A DNA stretch of 64,000 nt, from NCBI GenBank assembly GCA_014526335.1, contig JACTAT010000058.1, forward strand, positions 2,537,665-2,601,664, written 5' to 3'. This DNA is from Chrysaora quinquecirrha. Taxonomy: Eukaryota > Cnidaria > Scyphozoa > Semaeostomeae > Pelagiidae. Below the pieces are notes generated by a model. The model was not told the origin of the DNA. It did not search any database and worked only from the letters and a program-made list of their open reading frames with translations. Below, piece by piece: positions 32,301-43,874 of this stretch (its first letter is position 1; each line of letters opens with the position of its first letter). The position numbers were made by a program, and so were the translations under genes.

Positions 32301-35300
32301 ACAGCTCTGATGTTTGCGTGTGAAAATGGAATGATCGACATTGTTGAAATGTTGCTAGCAAAAGGAGCTGATCCAGAAATAAAAGATTTTGCAGAGAATA
32401 CAGGTAGGGTTTCGGTGCTGTAATCGATTTTTCTTTTATAGGTATTTATTTGTCACGAATGGCGACCACTAGGATAGATTTTTTCACAAGTGGGATACCG
32501 CAATAGATGGGATTCGAACCTGGATTGCATGACATGACCAGAGAGCCAACGATGTTTCCACTGAGCTATAGAGCTCATTGAAATCACCGAGTAACTCTCT
32601 GAGTCATACAGCCCAAGGCTCTCCTCCCGTTTGCATTTTGTGTTTCGGCTATGTTGAGCCTTCTTCAGCACCATGCATATTTGTATTTATTCTGTCATGA
32701 TTCTTTATAGGTGTACCTTTTGGAACGGTTCTTGAATTGCAGTATTAGTTATGCAAAATTGTATACATCTGTGTGACCTTTTTAATTTTTCTTAATGATC
32801 TTTTTCCAGCTGAATCTCTTGCAACTTCTGCGAATAAAAAGGACATCGTTGATATTTTGAAGAATCCTCAAACGAATGGTAACGGAATTGCAAATGGTAA
32901 ATGCGCTTGAATCTTGATTTCCTAATCTTTTATATCTTTTATATCAAGTGCCCTGTAAATTCGCATTGCCAATTTCCAACAAGCACTCGTGTTGGTAGGG
33001 TTTTATAAGTCCATAGACTTTCGTGTCCGCGCGTGGGCGTGGCAACAGGGCGTGGTTTCAAGACAAAATAACCATGACACATCCTACGACATTTTATAAT
33101 TAGATTTAGACTATGTACAAAACCTAAATTGAATATCATTGAAAGGGCAACTGCCCCATTCCAACGTGCCCCATCTTGGCCATGTCTCTACTGACGGTTT
33201 AAAGACCCTACAAGGACAGCAAGTTTTAATTGCTCAAAGTGGCTCAAAGTACTAAGCATACATTCGTCTAATTAGCAAGAACTTGGGTCATTTCGATACC
33301 CCAAGCTTCTATCTATCGTATTTGCTTCTATCTTCTATGAAAGCTATTACCAATCGCACGCATTCCCTGATGGAGAATTAAGCTCTACTATAACAGTTCA
33401 GTACGAGCTGTTGACTCCTTTTCTTGCTTTAAGTCACTAGCTAACGTGCTTCTAGAAACAGACGGGCTCGCTCTATCATACGTTTCTGAAGGAATTTTTG
33501 TATTTTGTATCTTGCAGTTTACACAAATAAAGTCTGCCGATGGGATGTAAGTGAAGTTGATTATTATTTGCATTGCCAAATGGTATAAATGGTTCAAAAT
33601 AGACACCTTTAAAAAATCTTATTAACAAAGTAAATCAGTACCGAATTTACTGTATGAGCTGTAGCTAACGTGGGGTCAAGTAACACGGTTACACTAGTGT
33701 GTGTGAGAGGGGGAGGGGTATTGGTAATTAGTAGCTTTCCTTAAGACGAAGAATTTCCAGAGTGCAAAATAGAAATCATATGTATTGCAGTCACTGTCAG
33801 CAAGGGACGGTAGGTTGTACAAAATTCCTAGCGCCAATGAGCCATAGTTTATTACTTTTGCTCGAAGGCATATTGTACGGTCCTTCGGTCTTTCGTTTCC
33901 TAAAATTTGATTTTTTATATTGATTTTCAACAGGATATATCTGAGATGGATGATTCTGCAGTTATCGATGATATCACAACAATAAATTCATCATCATCTT
34001 ATGATGAAAGGGTAAGTCAAGCAATATTAGATTCTTTAAAAATTGTTCGAGATATACTTTTTTTAATAAGCAACTGCTCCATTGCCAATTTTAAGGTAAG
34101 TTCAGAAGAGCATAATCTACAGAAATTGGGAGGAGAAAATGCCTTAATAGTCTGTTGGACATAGAAGCGAAATAAAAACAAATAGGGGGTCTGGGGCTTA
34201 CCCTGGAAGAATTTTCTACGACCACATTCTTTAGTAGACTTATTACATTCGTCGTAGTCTATGCTCCTCCACACTCCACGACCCCGCTCCAACAAGAAGA
34301 CTTTTTGACTAAAAGATTACGAGTCACACTCTGAGGAAACAGCTGTATGTTGTTGTAGTTGTTAGAAGCTGTTTCAATTCTGTAATATGTTTTGAAACGC
34401 TCTTCGGATAGCTGGACGACAGTTCCGTGAAATTTGTGTTTATTTGATTCTTGGTTTGTTGGCTTCTAAGGTCTCGTTCTTATATGTATAATAGACGGTA
34501 CTGTTAGGTATTTCTAAATTCCAAAACCACAGATACAATTTTCAAAACCTTACTAAAATTTGCAATAAGCTACCAACAAGACAAACAACCAAGCTGCAGC
34601 GTTCATTTTAAAATATTTATTTGACGTGAAGATTTATATAACAGTTTATATTTTCTGTCTCCCAAAAGGCCTACAAATCTATAACTTTTAGGCCTGGTTG
34701 TAACATACTTATTGTCACTTCTTTTCTTTTAGTCCCTACAAGAAAGTCTGTTTGAATCTTCTCCAAGATCAGCATGTGAGATTGAACTAGGAAAGGTAAT
34801 GAAAAATATGTATTATGGTACGGTACATACTGTAAGTTCAATTTTTTTCAGTCACAGATTTAATTTAATCAGCAACATTTTAGCTCAACTCCTTTTTTGT
34901 ACGATTGCACTAGACTAATTGGCTCGACTAATTTTTACGAAAATGGTACCCTTGGTTAGGCAGATTTCTACAAAAATGACACACTTAGCTACAATACCTG
35001 CCAAAAGTCGTTGGAACACGCCGACACATAATTTTCGAAAAATATGACACGCTTTCCCTTTTTTGCTGGAAAATACAGGAAATCAACAACCTCCTTCCCC
35101 CCAAAATAATGTTGTTGTGTTCATCTACAGTCTGAACTTTCATAAAACGCAATAGGGTGCTTGTGGGATACTCTTCACGGTCACAAACCTACATTGCTTG
35201 CGGGAGGAGGGGTATCAGCTGCAGCGAATGAAGTGAAAATAGTGCAAGTGTTCCAAAACATTTTGCAGGCATTATAGATCCGCTTCCTAGCCATTTAAAG

Positions 35301-38300
35301 CTGCTAAAACCTCAGGTTTCTATTTTCAATATGAAAGTGTGATATGCTTTTCATTGCAGTTTGAGAATTCAAGTATTTTCAAAGAGGTAATCAGATATTT
35401 TTAATATTCAACTATTGTCAGATGCAAAAGTATTTTTCTGTTATTTTTTACATAGTGCAACCTCCGCTCGCAACTTCCATATGACGGACACCCACTGGAC
35501 AAATGCTATTGTCAATTGTAGAGGGGTGTCCGCTGTATGGAGGTTTGTTTTTTTTACAAAAATAGCCTTTAAGCTCTGGCCAAACGATCAGTCATTGTTG
35601 GTCAGACTTTTTAAATTTGCTTGTCAAGCAAAATGTTTGACCCTTCGGCCACGTCAAAAACATTGCTCGTCCAGCATTTTTTGCTTGCATCAAGCAAACC
35701 ATGATTTTTTAACTTTTTCAAAAGCATCACGCAACAAATCTTGCTTGCTTTTGCTTTTCAAGCAGTGTTTGATCGTTTAGCCGCCTTTCCAACATTGCTT
35801 GCCAAGCACTTCTTTTGTAATTGTCAAACGTCAATCGAACATCTCTGAGCCTAACAACATTCCTTAGTAGTAAGGCGTTCGTGCTTGCGCATTAGCAATG
35901 ACATCGCTCTTCAAAAAAGTTGGACAGCAATGTTTTAAGACATGTCCAAACGGTCAAACATTGTTTTGAAGCAAAGTTATATTGTTCGGCCAACAACGTT
36001 TGATCGTTTGGCAAGGGCCTTACGACGACGATACTTGTCGGTTATTCAGAGGTGTCCATTAAACACTTATTAATTTACATATTTGTGTTAGTTGCTAAGT
36101 GATACAGCCACTGATTCGAATAAGCTCCCTCTTTTTAGAGGAGCGTTTATAAGAAAGGAGCATCTCAAAATGGGGGCGTGAAGAGAATTCTATTTCTAGG
36201 GTTGTTTCGAGGGGTTGTTTAATCGAGGGGTCGTTTATAAGCGGATTTTAGTTAACTTTATCTTGAAGGACAGAATATAATTTCGTACACTGTTTTGTTA
36301 TACTTTCTAATGATTTTTTCTGTCCAACAGTTCAGCAGTTTAAAATTAATAAATTCGTATTTTTAGATGAGCAGCCTGAAAAGAGAATTACGTACTGAAT
36401 TTCTCAAAAGAACCAAGGCAGAGGTATGATCTGGTTGTCTATATTTTGTATTCAGTTCGAGATTTGCTTGAGTATTTCAAGTAAACCTCACACTGGGAAC
36501 TATACGGTTTCTTTTACTGGCCCATAGATGTCTAGAATCCTAATTTTCACGGAGAACACGTCACTTAAACTGCGCTTTCGCTACATTAAAATCGAACGAT
36601 GGGTGATCAACAAAAACGACTTTGACCCAAAACGGAGCAATTGTAAACGTTGGCTTTACTTCCATTTATCCTTTATTCTTTGACCTAACCGTGCGCAAGA
36701 TATCATCGCAGTCTTGTGGCCTCTGGTCTTCTACAGCCGATTTTACGAAAAAAGCTCTAATCTCGCGTTTAAAATTGCTTTCCATCACATTTGTCGCGAC
36801 CGTGTGCCATCGCTTTCCAAATCTTCGAATTTTTATCCCTCCTCAACGCTTCTCTTCAGCTGTTAGTGAAAGAACCAAAACCATCTTTTACGTCTTTTCC
36901 TTTAATTATAAAGCTGGCCTAATAAGTGGATATTAGTGGACATTGGATTGTTCTCCTTGGTTTTCCCCTCCCGGAGGTACTTCAATCGACTTTTAACAGG
37001 GCTTGAACTGCCTAATAACTCCCTGTTATATTGAGTAGACAGAGCGAAGAGCAAAACTTGAAAGATACGACTCGAGAGATGAGGAAATACTGACTAATTA
37101 TAAATATTAACGCACAAGATTATATACACAACAGAAATGATAATTAGCATAAATTAGCATATATTATGAATTAGTGTCCAGTCCTACTACAGACTCCCTA
37201 CGGGGGTCAAGTCGGTTTGAGTGTCTTACTTAATGAATACTAAATACTGCAAATTGGGGGCATTAGATGTTTCCTAACTTTGCAACGATCTAAGATCCTC
37301 TTAAATCATCTGCAGTTCCTTAACTTTCTGGAAAGCCTTCTGCAAATTTCGTTTAATCTGCCACTTTTAAAGCATATTTAGTTTGCTAAAGACGGGTTTT
37401 GATGTATTTTTTATGTGGGGAAGACTTCTTCATCTGAAGAGCGAAAGAGGCCCTTTTCACCGACGACTATACTTTGATGAGTCCCCATTGGTTACGCTCA
37501 AGTGGACCTGTTCGCCAGTTCGCCACCTATTTTGACCGCCTAAATATGGCTTCTCTGATCAATTTTTCGTGAGAAATCCCCTCACGTACACTTAATTTTC
37601 TACGTTCTTCTTAGCTGCTCTTACAGTAAGCCAAAGTCCTGAATCGGGTTGTTTTGAATTGAAGGAATGAATGAAACTTTATATTCTCATTCTCAAAACA
37701 TTACCCTTCAGAGAAATACAAATGTACTTTCTGTCGCAAGCTTTTTCATTCTAATGACCCAGTTTTAAATAGTGTAATCTCCCTTCGCTTCTTTGTGTAT
37801 CTCAGTCGGTGACATAGTCGGATTGTCTCAAGAAATGATAAGAAAAACATTTCAAGACCTTCCTACGATAAAGCTTCGTCCTACGATAAACGCTAAAAAA
37901 TAGCACCAAGGCTGAAGATGTGTGTTGAAAATACTAGCTTTGATTAGATTTCTTGAGATGTGGGCTGTGGCTTTATCACCAGAATTTCGCAGATTGATGA
38001 GTATCTAATTAATATTTGAGTATTTTCTAATGAATATGCAACTGAGATTAGGTGGCGGTTCCTTGTGATACTGTGTTGATTTTGAGCTCGAGAATCAAAC
38101 CAACTGGATTCAGAGTCGAAGTACGCAGAGCCAATCTCTGATTAGGGTGCTGAGAGATTCTGAGGGATTTCTCACGGAAAGGCCCTCCCACCTTTGTAAC
38201 AGAAAATCCCTCTTCACGTTAAGCAATACTGATGTTTTTACGCTGACGAGTGTTGCCAGAGAAGAAAAGCGTTTACAACTCATTCTGTCGGTTATCCCGC

Positions 38301-41300
38301 TGTATCCTGTTGGCTGACTTGTTCGAAACACACTTCACGTCAAGCTTCGTGATTAGTGATCCGTATTTCAACATCTTTATTAGAAGGAAGAAAGCGTTTA
38401 TGTGAAAGGAAGCATGCGTTTGCAAGCTTGTTGACCGATGTTAACACTAAATAGTGAACTATAGGCAACGTAGCAAAGTTGCTATTTAAGATACAAGTTG
38501 AGCACTATTTAACAACGATAAATAAATAAATATATTAAATAAGATACAAGTTGCTTGTTTTTCCTCATTTGTCATACTTTCACCTTCTTGTTTGTAGTTT
38601 AATGTTTAATTAATCAATTAATAATTTGATCCAAAACATAAATGCGCTTGCTCCTTTTGCAACAAGTAATGAACTAATGCAATCTCTGGAGTTGCTTCAT
38701 TTTAGTGTAAATTAGTGTCACATCACTATTGTCAAAACTAACATTAAATAAATCATAGAATAGAATGGAATGGAATAGAATAGAAGGATACTTGGTTTTT
38801 GTCAATGATTCACCCAACGTTCTCTTGGCTATTGAGATTCTTAAATGTCTTATAACTTTTGTTTAAATATAGGATGAAATCAGAGCCCTCCGAATGCAGC
38901 TTGAAAATGGTCAGGTAATGGCTTACGTATTCCTTCATACTTTCACTCTTGCGTGCTGCTAGTTAAGCAACTCCATCGTACTGATGATATTCTCTCCATC
39001 GTACTGATAATCTTCCACGCTACTGATGATGATATCCTTCCACTGTACTGGTGAAATTCCTCCATTGCATGGCACACCCTCCACTTTGCTGCACAGACAT
39101 TACCCGGGATGAGCGTAGTCGATAATGCTCGATATATTTATCGCTGTAATTTCCGAAATCTAAAGCTGAAGTTTTCTCATCTTAGGCAAACGAAAAGGAT
39201 TCTGCAGTTATGTTTTCTGATGGTGATTCAGAAGATATTCTATTTGGTATGATTTTTTTTTATACTTTCGATTATATCTAGCGTTGCTGGCTTTGTAATA
39301 GACCTTTTAAGAGGTCTGGATCGGTGCCATATTTTTCTGGAAGATGGCAGACATCTTGAGTAATGGAATCAACGTTTTTCGTGCTTAACTTTGAATTTTA
39401 AATTTCAGAGAATGTGATCACAGCAATTTCAGGAAGTGTGTTCACAGCAAAAACATTCCGAAAGGCTCATGTAGTTGCAAAACTTTGTTGTGAGCATAAC
39501 CGTGTAGACGAGACCCTAATTACGCTAGAATAATTGCTCATTTAGGCCAAAATTTGACGATAGCAGACCCAGCTGTCTGTCGGCAATTTCATTTCAACTC
39601 ATTATGATTCTCAGAAAATTAGCCTCGCAAAGGCGCCCGTTATACATCTGTCTTTGCCGATTTCTAATTACTACAGTCCGTGTTGCATATTCAGGTGCAT
39701 CACAGTGATCAAGAGGCTCTACTGCTGCAGCTCTTGAAATTAACTGCGTCTGCTAAGCCGAAAATGCCTGAAATTGCCTTAATCAGCTCATACTGACAAA
39801 TTTTAATTCAGTTTTCCCATATCTTGCTACAATAGTTTAGGCCTTGGCCAAACGATCAAACATTGTTGGTCCAACATTTGAGATTTGCTTGTCATGTCCA
39901 AAAGCATTGTTCGTCAAACATTTTTTTGCAAAACATTGACAAAATTTTTTTAAATTTTTCAAAAACATCACGCCATAAAGTTTGTTACTTTTGCTTGTCA
40001 AGCAATGTTTCTGGAGGTGGTCAAACGGTCAAACACTTATTGTGCAGCAATTTAAAATTTTGGACCAACAGTGTTTGATCGTTTGGCCAGGGCCTTAGGC
40101 AATAATTTTTCAAAACTAATATAGTAGTTGTGCTACAGCGCAGTATATCGTATTCTATCTGAATTCATAATAAAGTATATATTAATTTTCTTTCAATTTT
40201 GTAGCTATAGAGAAAAACATCCCATCGCCGTTTAGAAACACGTCTGAAGGTAATATATATGCGCTTTTCCATTTTCAGTCTCTTTAAGAAATCATTCGCT
40301 AGAGGTTTAGGATTTTTTGATATTTTTCCGTAAGATGGCAGATGCCTTCGATAGGGGATCTTCTCCCCGATACAATGATGTATATTTGGGCTGATGCTCC
40401 TGCTTCTGATGATGATCATTTCCATATTTACTCTCAAAAAGCGCAAACTTTTTGCAGAATTTGCTGCATCGCCCCTCGTAGAATGCGTAGAATGGTGTAA
40501 TTTCTAGCATTGCAACGGAGGCATCCTACCAAATACATCTGCTAATTTCCGGGAAAATGCTGCTCAACCCTGGACTTCTGGCATTTATTTATTAGTCGTT
40601 AGTTTTGCTTTTTTCTCCTTAGGCCAATCTGACAAACCAGTCGCTCAGTATTTTGCCTCAGCTGTACAGCGCGAGCCACAGAAGGCCTAACAAGAATAAG
40701 AATTAAAAAACCCCTGAACTCCACCAGTCATTGTCTGCGGTCGCAATAGAGTTTCTTATGCAATTATTTTTGATACTTGCAATTATTTTTCCTGCCAAAA
40801 TAATTGTGCGATTTTTGCCTTTATTAGGTGTGATTTGGTCGCATTGCTTAAAAAACATTGCAATATAGGCGAGGAACTTGTTAACCAAGCACCAAACAAC
40901 ACTGCCGCAATCAACCCCATTTAAGCGATCAAAAATTTCACCTTGTATTCGCCTAACATGAAAACTCTGTTTTGTTTCTTTTCTAGATATTGAAGACTCC
41001 CCATTAGTTTCATCTTTACGTGGTGAAGTGCATGCTTTAGAATCGCAAATAGAAAGACTAAAGAAAGAGTTAGAGGTATTAGGCCCTTAACAAACAATCA
41101 AACATCGTTTGCCAAACATTTGTAGTTTGATTGTAAATCAAACATTTTATCTTTTGGCCACGTCGAGAAACAATGCTTGTCAAACAATGCTGTTGAACTT
41201 TTTCAAAAACATCACACACAAAAATTTGTTATTTTTTGTGCTTGTCAGGCAATTTTTTGCGACATGGTCTGGCATTCAAACGTTACTTGACAAGCAAATT

Positions 41301-43874
41301 TCAAATGATTGACAAACAAATCCAGATGTTTGATCGGGGCCTAGGCCCTAAATTTTTATTTTTGTCATTCAATTTCTACTTATTCAACTTTCTTTATTGA
41401 CAGCATATTACTTATTAAGCCTTTTTTATGTTTTCGTCTTAGGAAGAAAGAAAGAGTGAAGAGAACCAAGTTACGAAAATTCCATTAACTGTCTACCGGG
41501 CCTTAAAGGTAGGTTGATCTCATCTGTTAAGGTGCAGGTGAAGAAGAAACTGTGTTTTAAGTGCTAGTCGCTAGGATCCCAGTAGTATTTCAACTAATCG
41601 AGGCCCCGACCCTACTGTAGCTGTGGCGCCACCGTAGCTGGGGCTCGAAACCCCGACCAGCCTCGCTGAGCTTCTGACTCCGTGAGCCAGCTGGATTACA
41701 CCACGACGCCATAGCACCTTCAAGCTAAGCTTCTAACACAAGGAGGCAGCTGGATTACACTCTTTTTTTTTAAATAAGCAACTGTTCAATAAGCAACCAG
41801 GGCTGAGATTGTGCTAAAATTTCTGGTGAAATAGCTTTCTTTATACTGTATATCCTTGCAAACTTGTCAGCTACATTGAGAAGCCAGAAAAGAGCCAAAA
41901 TAAGAGGTTTTAGGGGGTACCAGTCATTCTGTGACGGCTGAAATCCTAGATATGTTAAGCAACCCTTAAGGGCTGAACCCAAGTCAAGTTGCTTATTGAA
42001 AAAAAAGTGCAGGCCAGGACGCCACAGTACCTTCATCGAATGTCCTTGATAAAACATTCCGGTAAAAACTGTTTACAAGATTATTTGAGTCTGTGGTCCT
42101 CCGAGCTGTATCCATCTTTACGTTTTAAGTTTTACATGATATTCGTGGCATAAATAATTTGATATTCTAAAGTGATCAAAGACTTGGAATATTCAACTGA
42201 GAATGACTTTTTATTAATTTTGCCTTTAGGAAGCTCACGAAGAATTAAAGCGAAAAACAGCAAAAGAAACCGAAGGCTTAAAGAAGGAATTAGAGGAAAG
42301 TCAAGAAAAGGTATCTATTGGTTTGAAAATGCAAAGAAGCTTTTTGATCATGCAGTCCATGTTCGAATCCCATCTTTTGTGGTATACCACTCGTAGAAAA
42401 ATAATGTGCTTGCCCTGTAGCCCAGTGGAATTGTCGTTGGCTGTTCGAACATTTTCATGCAGCAGTGCATTTTCAAGTCCCCTCAATGGTGATATGTCAC
42501 TCGTGTACAAATCTATCCTGGTATTTGTTATTCAAGAAAAATTTACAGTAGTCAGTAGATATATCTCTAAGAATGAAAAATTATGGTTTTCTGAAGTTAT
42601 GAAATCTTTTCGTGTCTTTCAGGTTGACAGCCTAAGCAAAGACAGCCAAAATCTTCAAAGAAAAATAAATTATTATAAAGAGCTTTACGAAAAGGGGGAT
42701 AAAAGTGAAAAGATCAGAGAGCTGAATGAACAGATTGTTTCACTGAAGATTCAAATCTCGGTGAGTTTAATGCTTCTATTCTTCTTTTCCTATAAGCTTA
42801 AGCCTGGTTCTCTATGTCGTAAACCTGATCGCGGGTATGTGCCTCTCATATAGGTGAGTTTTTCTTCAAAAATTCCCTACAACTGGGTCTAATTTATTGT
42901 TTAATATGTTTCTGTAGCAAAATCAACAACTGCAAGATGAAAATGAGAGTTTGAAAAATGGTTATGAAATTCTACAACAACGACTCGAAGGAATGAAATC
43001 TCATAATCCGGACTGTAATTCGTATATTATTGCCAGATACAGAAATGCGTTACTGTCGCTTTTTCAGGTAAGATGTCAAATTAGATCTTGTTTAAAGTAA
43101 TAATGCTCCATATACGGTATTTTACTTCTAACATTACATTTACTATTACTTTTTTTATACGTTTACTTTTGCTTCTACATCAATTTTTATTTTTATTTCA
43201 TCTTTTTCTTTACTTCTGCTTTTAAACCAACATTTATTTTTACTTACACCTTTTTTTCTTTTTCTTTGCGCTACTTTTAATTTTATTTTTGGTTATTTGT
43301 TTATATTTTACCTTTGCTTTTACTTTTACTTTTCTTTTTACTTTCACTTTTACTCTTACTCTTACTCTTACTTTTACTTTTTCTTTTACTTTTCTTGTTA
43401 CTTTCACTTTTACTTTTACTTTTACTCTTACTCTTACTTTCACTTTTACTCTTACTTTCACTTTTACTCTTACTTTTACTTTTTCTTTTATTTTTACGTT
43501 TACTTTTGCTTTTACTTTTACTCTTACTTGTACTTTTACTTTTATTTTTGGTTTTGCTATTACTTTTACTTTTACTTTTACTTTTACTTTTACTTTTACT
43601 TTTACTTTTACTTTTACTTTTTCTTTTACTTATGCTTTTATTTTTACTCTTACTTTTACTCTTGCTTTTACTTTAAATTTTACTTTTACTTTTAGATTTG
43701 TTTTTTTATTTAAGTTGTAGATTCACTGTTAGTTTTAGTTTTAGTTTTAGTTTGATAACAAAATTGTAGGTAATTTATTTCTTTTTTAAATTCAAGGGTG
43801 GACTCAGCGCTGATTTGTTGGAGATTCTCTCAAAAATTGTCAATCTTCGAAGCAACGAAATTACAAATTGTTAA
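26345..43874 (+). CDS. RAI14-like: RAI14/UACA-like ankyrin coiled-coil protein
   Basis: Probably an actin- or junction-associated scaffold, as known for RAI14 (ankycorbin) and UACA. Exons: 26345-26401, 28143-28210, 28317-28376, 29038-29129, 30015-30137, 30547-30617, 31294-31400, 32300-32403, 32810-32896, 33518-33546, 33934-34011, 34733-34795, 35360-35386, 36367-36423, 38873-38914, 39186-39246, 40205-40249, 40987-41075, 41443-41508, 42230-42310, 42623-42760, 42918-43067, 43797-43874. Phases close throughout, giving 590 residues, against about 980 for human RAI14. The N-terminus MKRWSKKFG and PWNKYDTRLVEGIENED follow the family start. Five clear ankyrin repeats span about residues 57-222 (ALHLAC, PLHLAA, PLHYAV, PLILSA, ALMFAC), with a degenerate cap to 250. 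A Ser/Asp-rich linker follows, then coiled coil at about 325-360 and 400-550. The 29-base exon at 33518 is needed to keep frame. Confidence 0.9.
28480..28915. repeat. ATC/GAT trinucleotide microsatellite
   Basis: About 430 bases of imperfect CAT/TCA repeats in intron 3 of the ankyrin gene. It makes long low-complexity frames on both strands (Asp-, Met- or His-rich) that are not genes. Confidence 0.97.
29352..29625. mobile_element. GCCAAACGATCAAACA MITE
   Basis: It starts AAAGCCCTGGCCAAACGCTC and ends near GTTTGACCTTTTTCCGG. The inverted word GTTTGACCGTTTGGCCA is internal. It lies in intron 4 of the ankyrin gene. Confidence 0.7.
29645..29783. mobile_element. Mutator-like MITE, TAGACTT family
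   Basis: It runs from TAGACTTGTCCCAAGTC to AATAAGTCT and is collinear with 13498-13630. CCGGAGCTC (29636-29644) and CCGGATCTC (29784-29792) form a 9-bp target duplication with one mismatch. Confidence 0.82.
31095..31235 (+). repeat. tRNA-like SINE family C
   Basis: CTATAGCTCAGTGGAAATG resembles a tRNA box A. TCCATTTTGGAATACCA is a worn B-box region, and TGCTATTTGTGGAAATC the body. Better-preserved copies are at 32450-32670 (reverse) and 49580-49705. Confidence 0.65.
31665..31880 (+). repeat. Compact copy of the element at 19865-21115
   Basis: It shares CTCGAA(T/C)AA(A/G)CGCCC, GGCATCAGGTTGGTCC, GAATCAATAGACA-like and TTGCTCCTCTTTGAGAAGG blocks but has no 20-bp array. It lies in intron 7 of the ankyrin gene. 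Confidence 0.65.
31891..32266. mobile_element. AAGAATA-family element
   Basis: It is bounded by CTCTTTTTCTTTATAAGAAT and, at the right, CTTATAAAAAAAAGAGTG followed by TA. The word AAGAATA or TATTCTT recurs throughout, in place of the AAGGAAC of its relatives. It stops 33 bases before exon 8 of the ankyrin gene. Confidence 0.7.
32450..32672 (-). repeat. tRNA-like SINE family C, reverse copy
   Basis: On the minus strand, TATAGCTCAGTGGAAACATC is followed about 40 bases later by GGTTCGAATCCCATCTATTG, good box A and box B matches. It does not fold into a complete tRNA and shares its body with other copies, so I call it a SINE. Confidence 0.75.
35572..36025. mobile_element. GCCAAACGATCAAACA MITE, long copy
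   Basis: Its ends are TAAGCTCTGGCCAAACGATC and GTTTGATCGTTTGGCAAGGG, with several internal GACCGTTTGGCC-type words on both strands. It lies in intron 13 of the ankyrin gene. Confidence 0.75.
36100..36245 (+). repeat. CGAATAAGC-type repeat fragment
   Basis: CGAATAAGCTCCCTC, GGGGCGTGAAG and TTTAATCGAGGGGTCG resemble the ends of the elements at 19865 and 31665 and a scrap at 22445-22490. Confidence 0.45.
39838..40108. mobile_element. GCCAAACGATCAAACA MITE, clean copy
   Basis: It runs from AGGCCTTGGCCAAACGATC to GATCGTTTGGCCAGGGCCT, terminal inverted repeats of about 30 bp with few mismatches. It ends about 100 bases before exon 17 of the ankyrin gene. Confidence 0.8.
40623..40690 (+). CDS. Possible alternative last exon, ankyrin gene
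   Basis: A strong acceptor (TTTTTTCTCCTTAG) ends at 40622. In the phase left by exon 17 the sequence is open for 22 codons to a TAA at 40688-40690. Using it would give a protein of about 412 residues without the main coiled coil. No good donor follows nearby, so it would be a terminal exon. I see no canonical polyadenylation signal close by. It could be a chance open frame. Confidence 0.3.
41083..41350. mobile_element. GCCAAACGATCAAACA MITE next to exon 18
   Basis: TTAGGCCCTTAACAAACAATC at the left and GTTTGATCGGGGCCTAGGCC at the right. It starts only a few bases after the donor at 41076, so this intron's 5' end is nearly all transposon. Confidence 0.75.
41527..41725 (-). repeat. tRNA-like SINE family B, reverse copy
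   Basis: On the minus strand, GGTGCTATGGCGTCGTGG is followed by a B-box-like GGGTTTCGAGCCCC and a tail with ATCCTAGCGACT. It is collinear with 60228-60405. It lies in intron 19 of the ankyrin gene. Confidence 0.75.
41758..42009. mobile_element. AAGCAAC-family element
   Basis: CACTCTTTTTTTTTAAATAAG at the left and CTTATTGAAAAAAAAGTG at the right are inverted ends. AAGCAAC or GTTGCTTA recurs inside. A TA precedes it at 41756-41757; the right side reads CA. Confidence 0.65.
43300..43695 (+). repeat. CTTTTA hexamer microsatellite
   Basis: About 400 bases of (A)CTTTTA and variants such as CTCTTA in the last intron of the ankyrin gene. All three plus frames are open but pure low complexity (Phe, Thr, Leu, Tyr), so they are not genes. 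Confidence 0.97.

Noticed and set aside
32500..32590. tRNA gene on the minus strand
   Set aside because: Box A and box B match, but the acceptor stem does not close and the same body recurs at 31095, 42385 and 49580, so it is a SINE.
42323..42853. 176-codon frame as a separate gene
   Set aside because: It joins SINE C sequence to ankyrin-gene exon 21 (42623-42760) and following intron; only the exon is coding.
43289..43720. 143-, 132- and 120-codon Phe/Thr/Tyr/Leu frames
   Set aside because: Translation of the CTTTTA hexamer tract in three frames; low complexity only.
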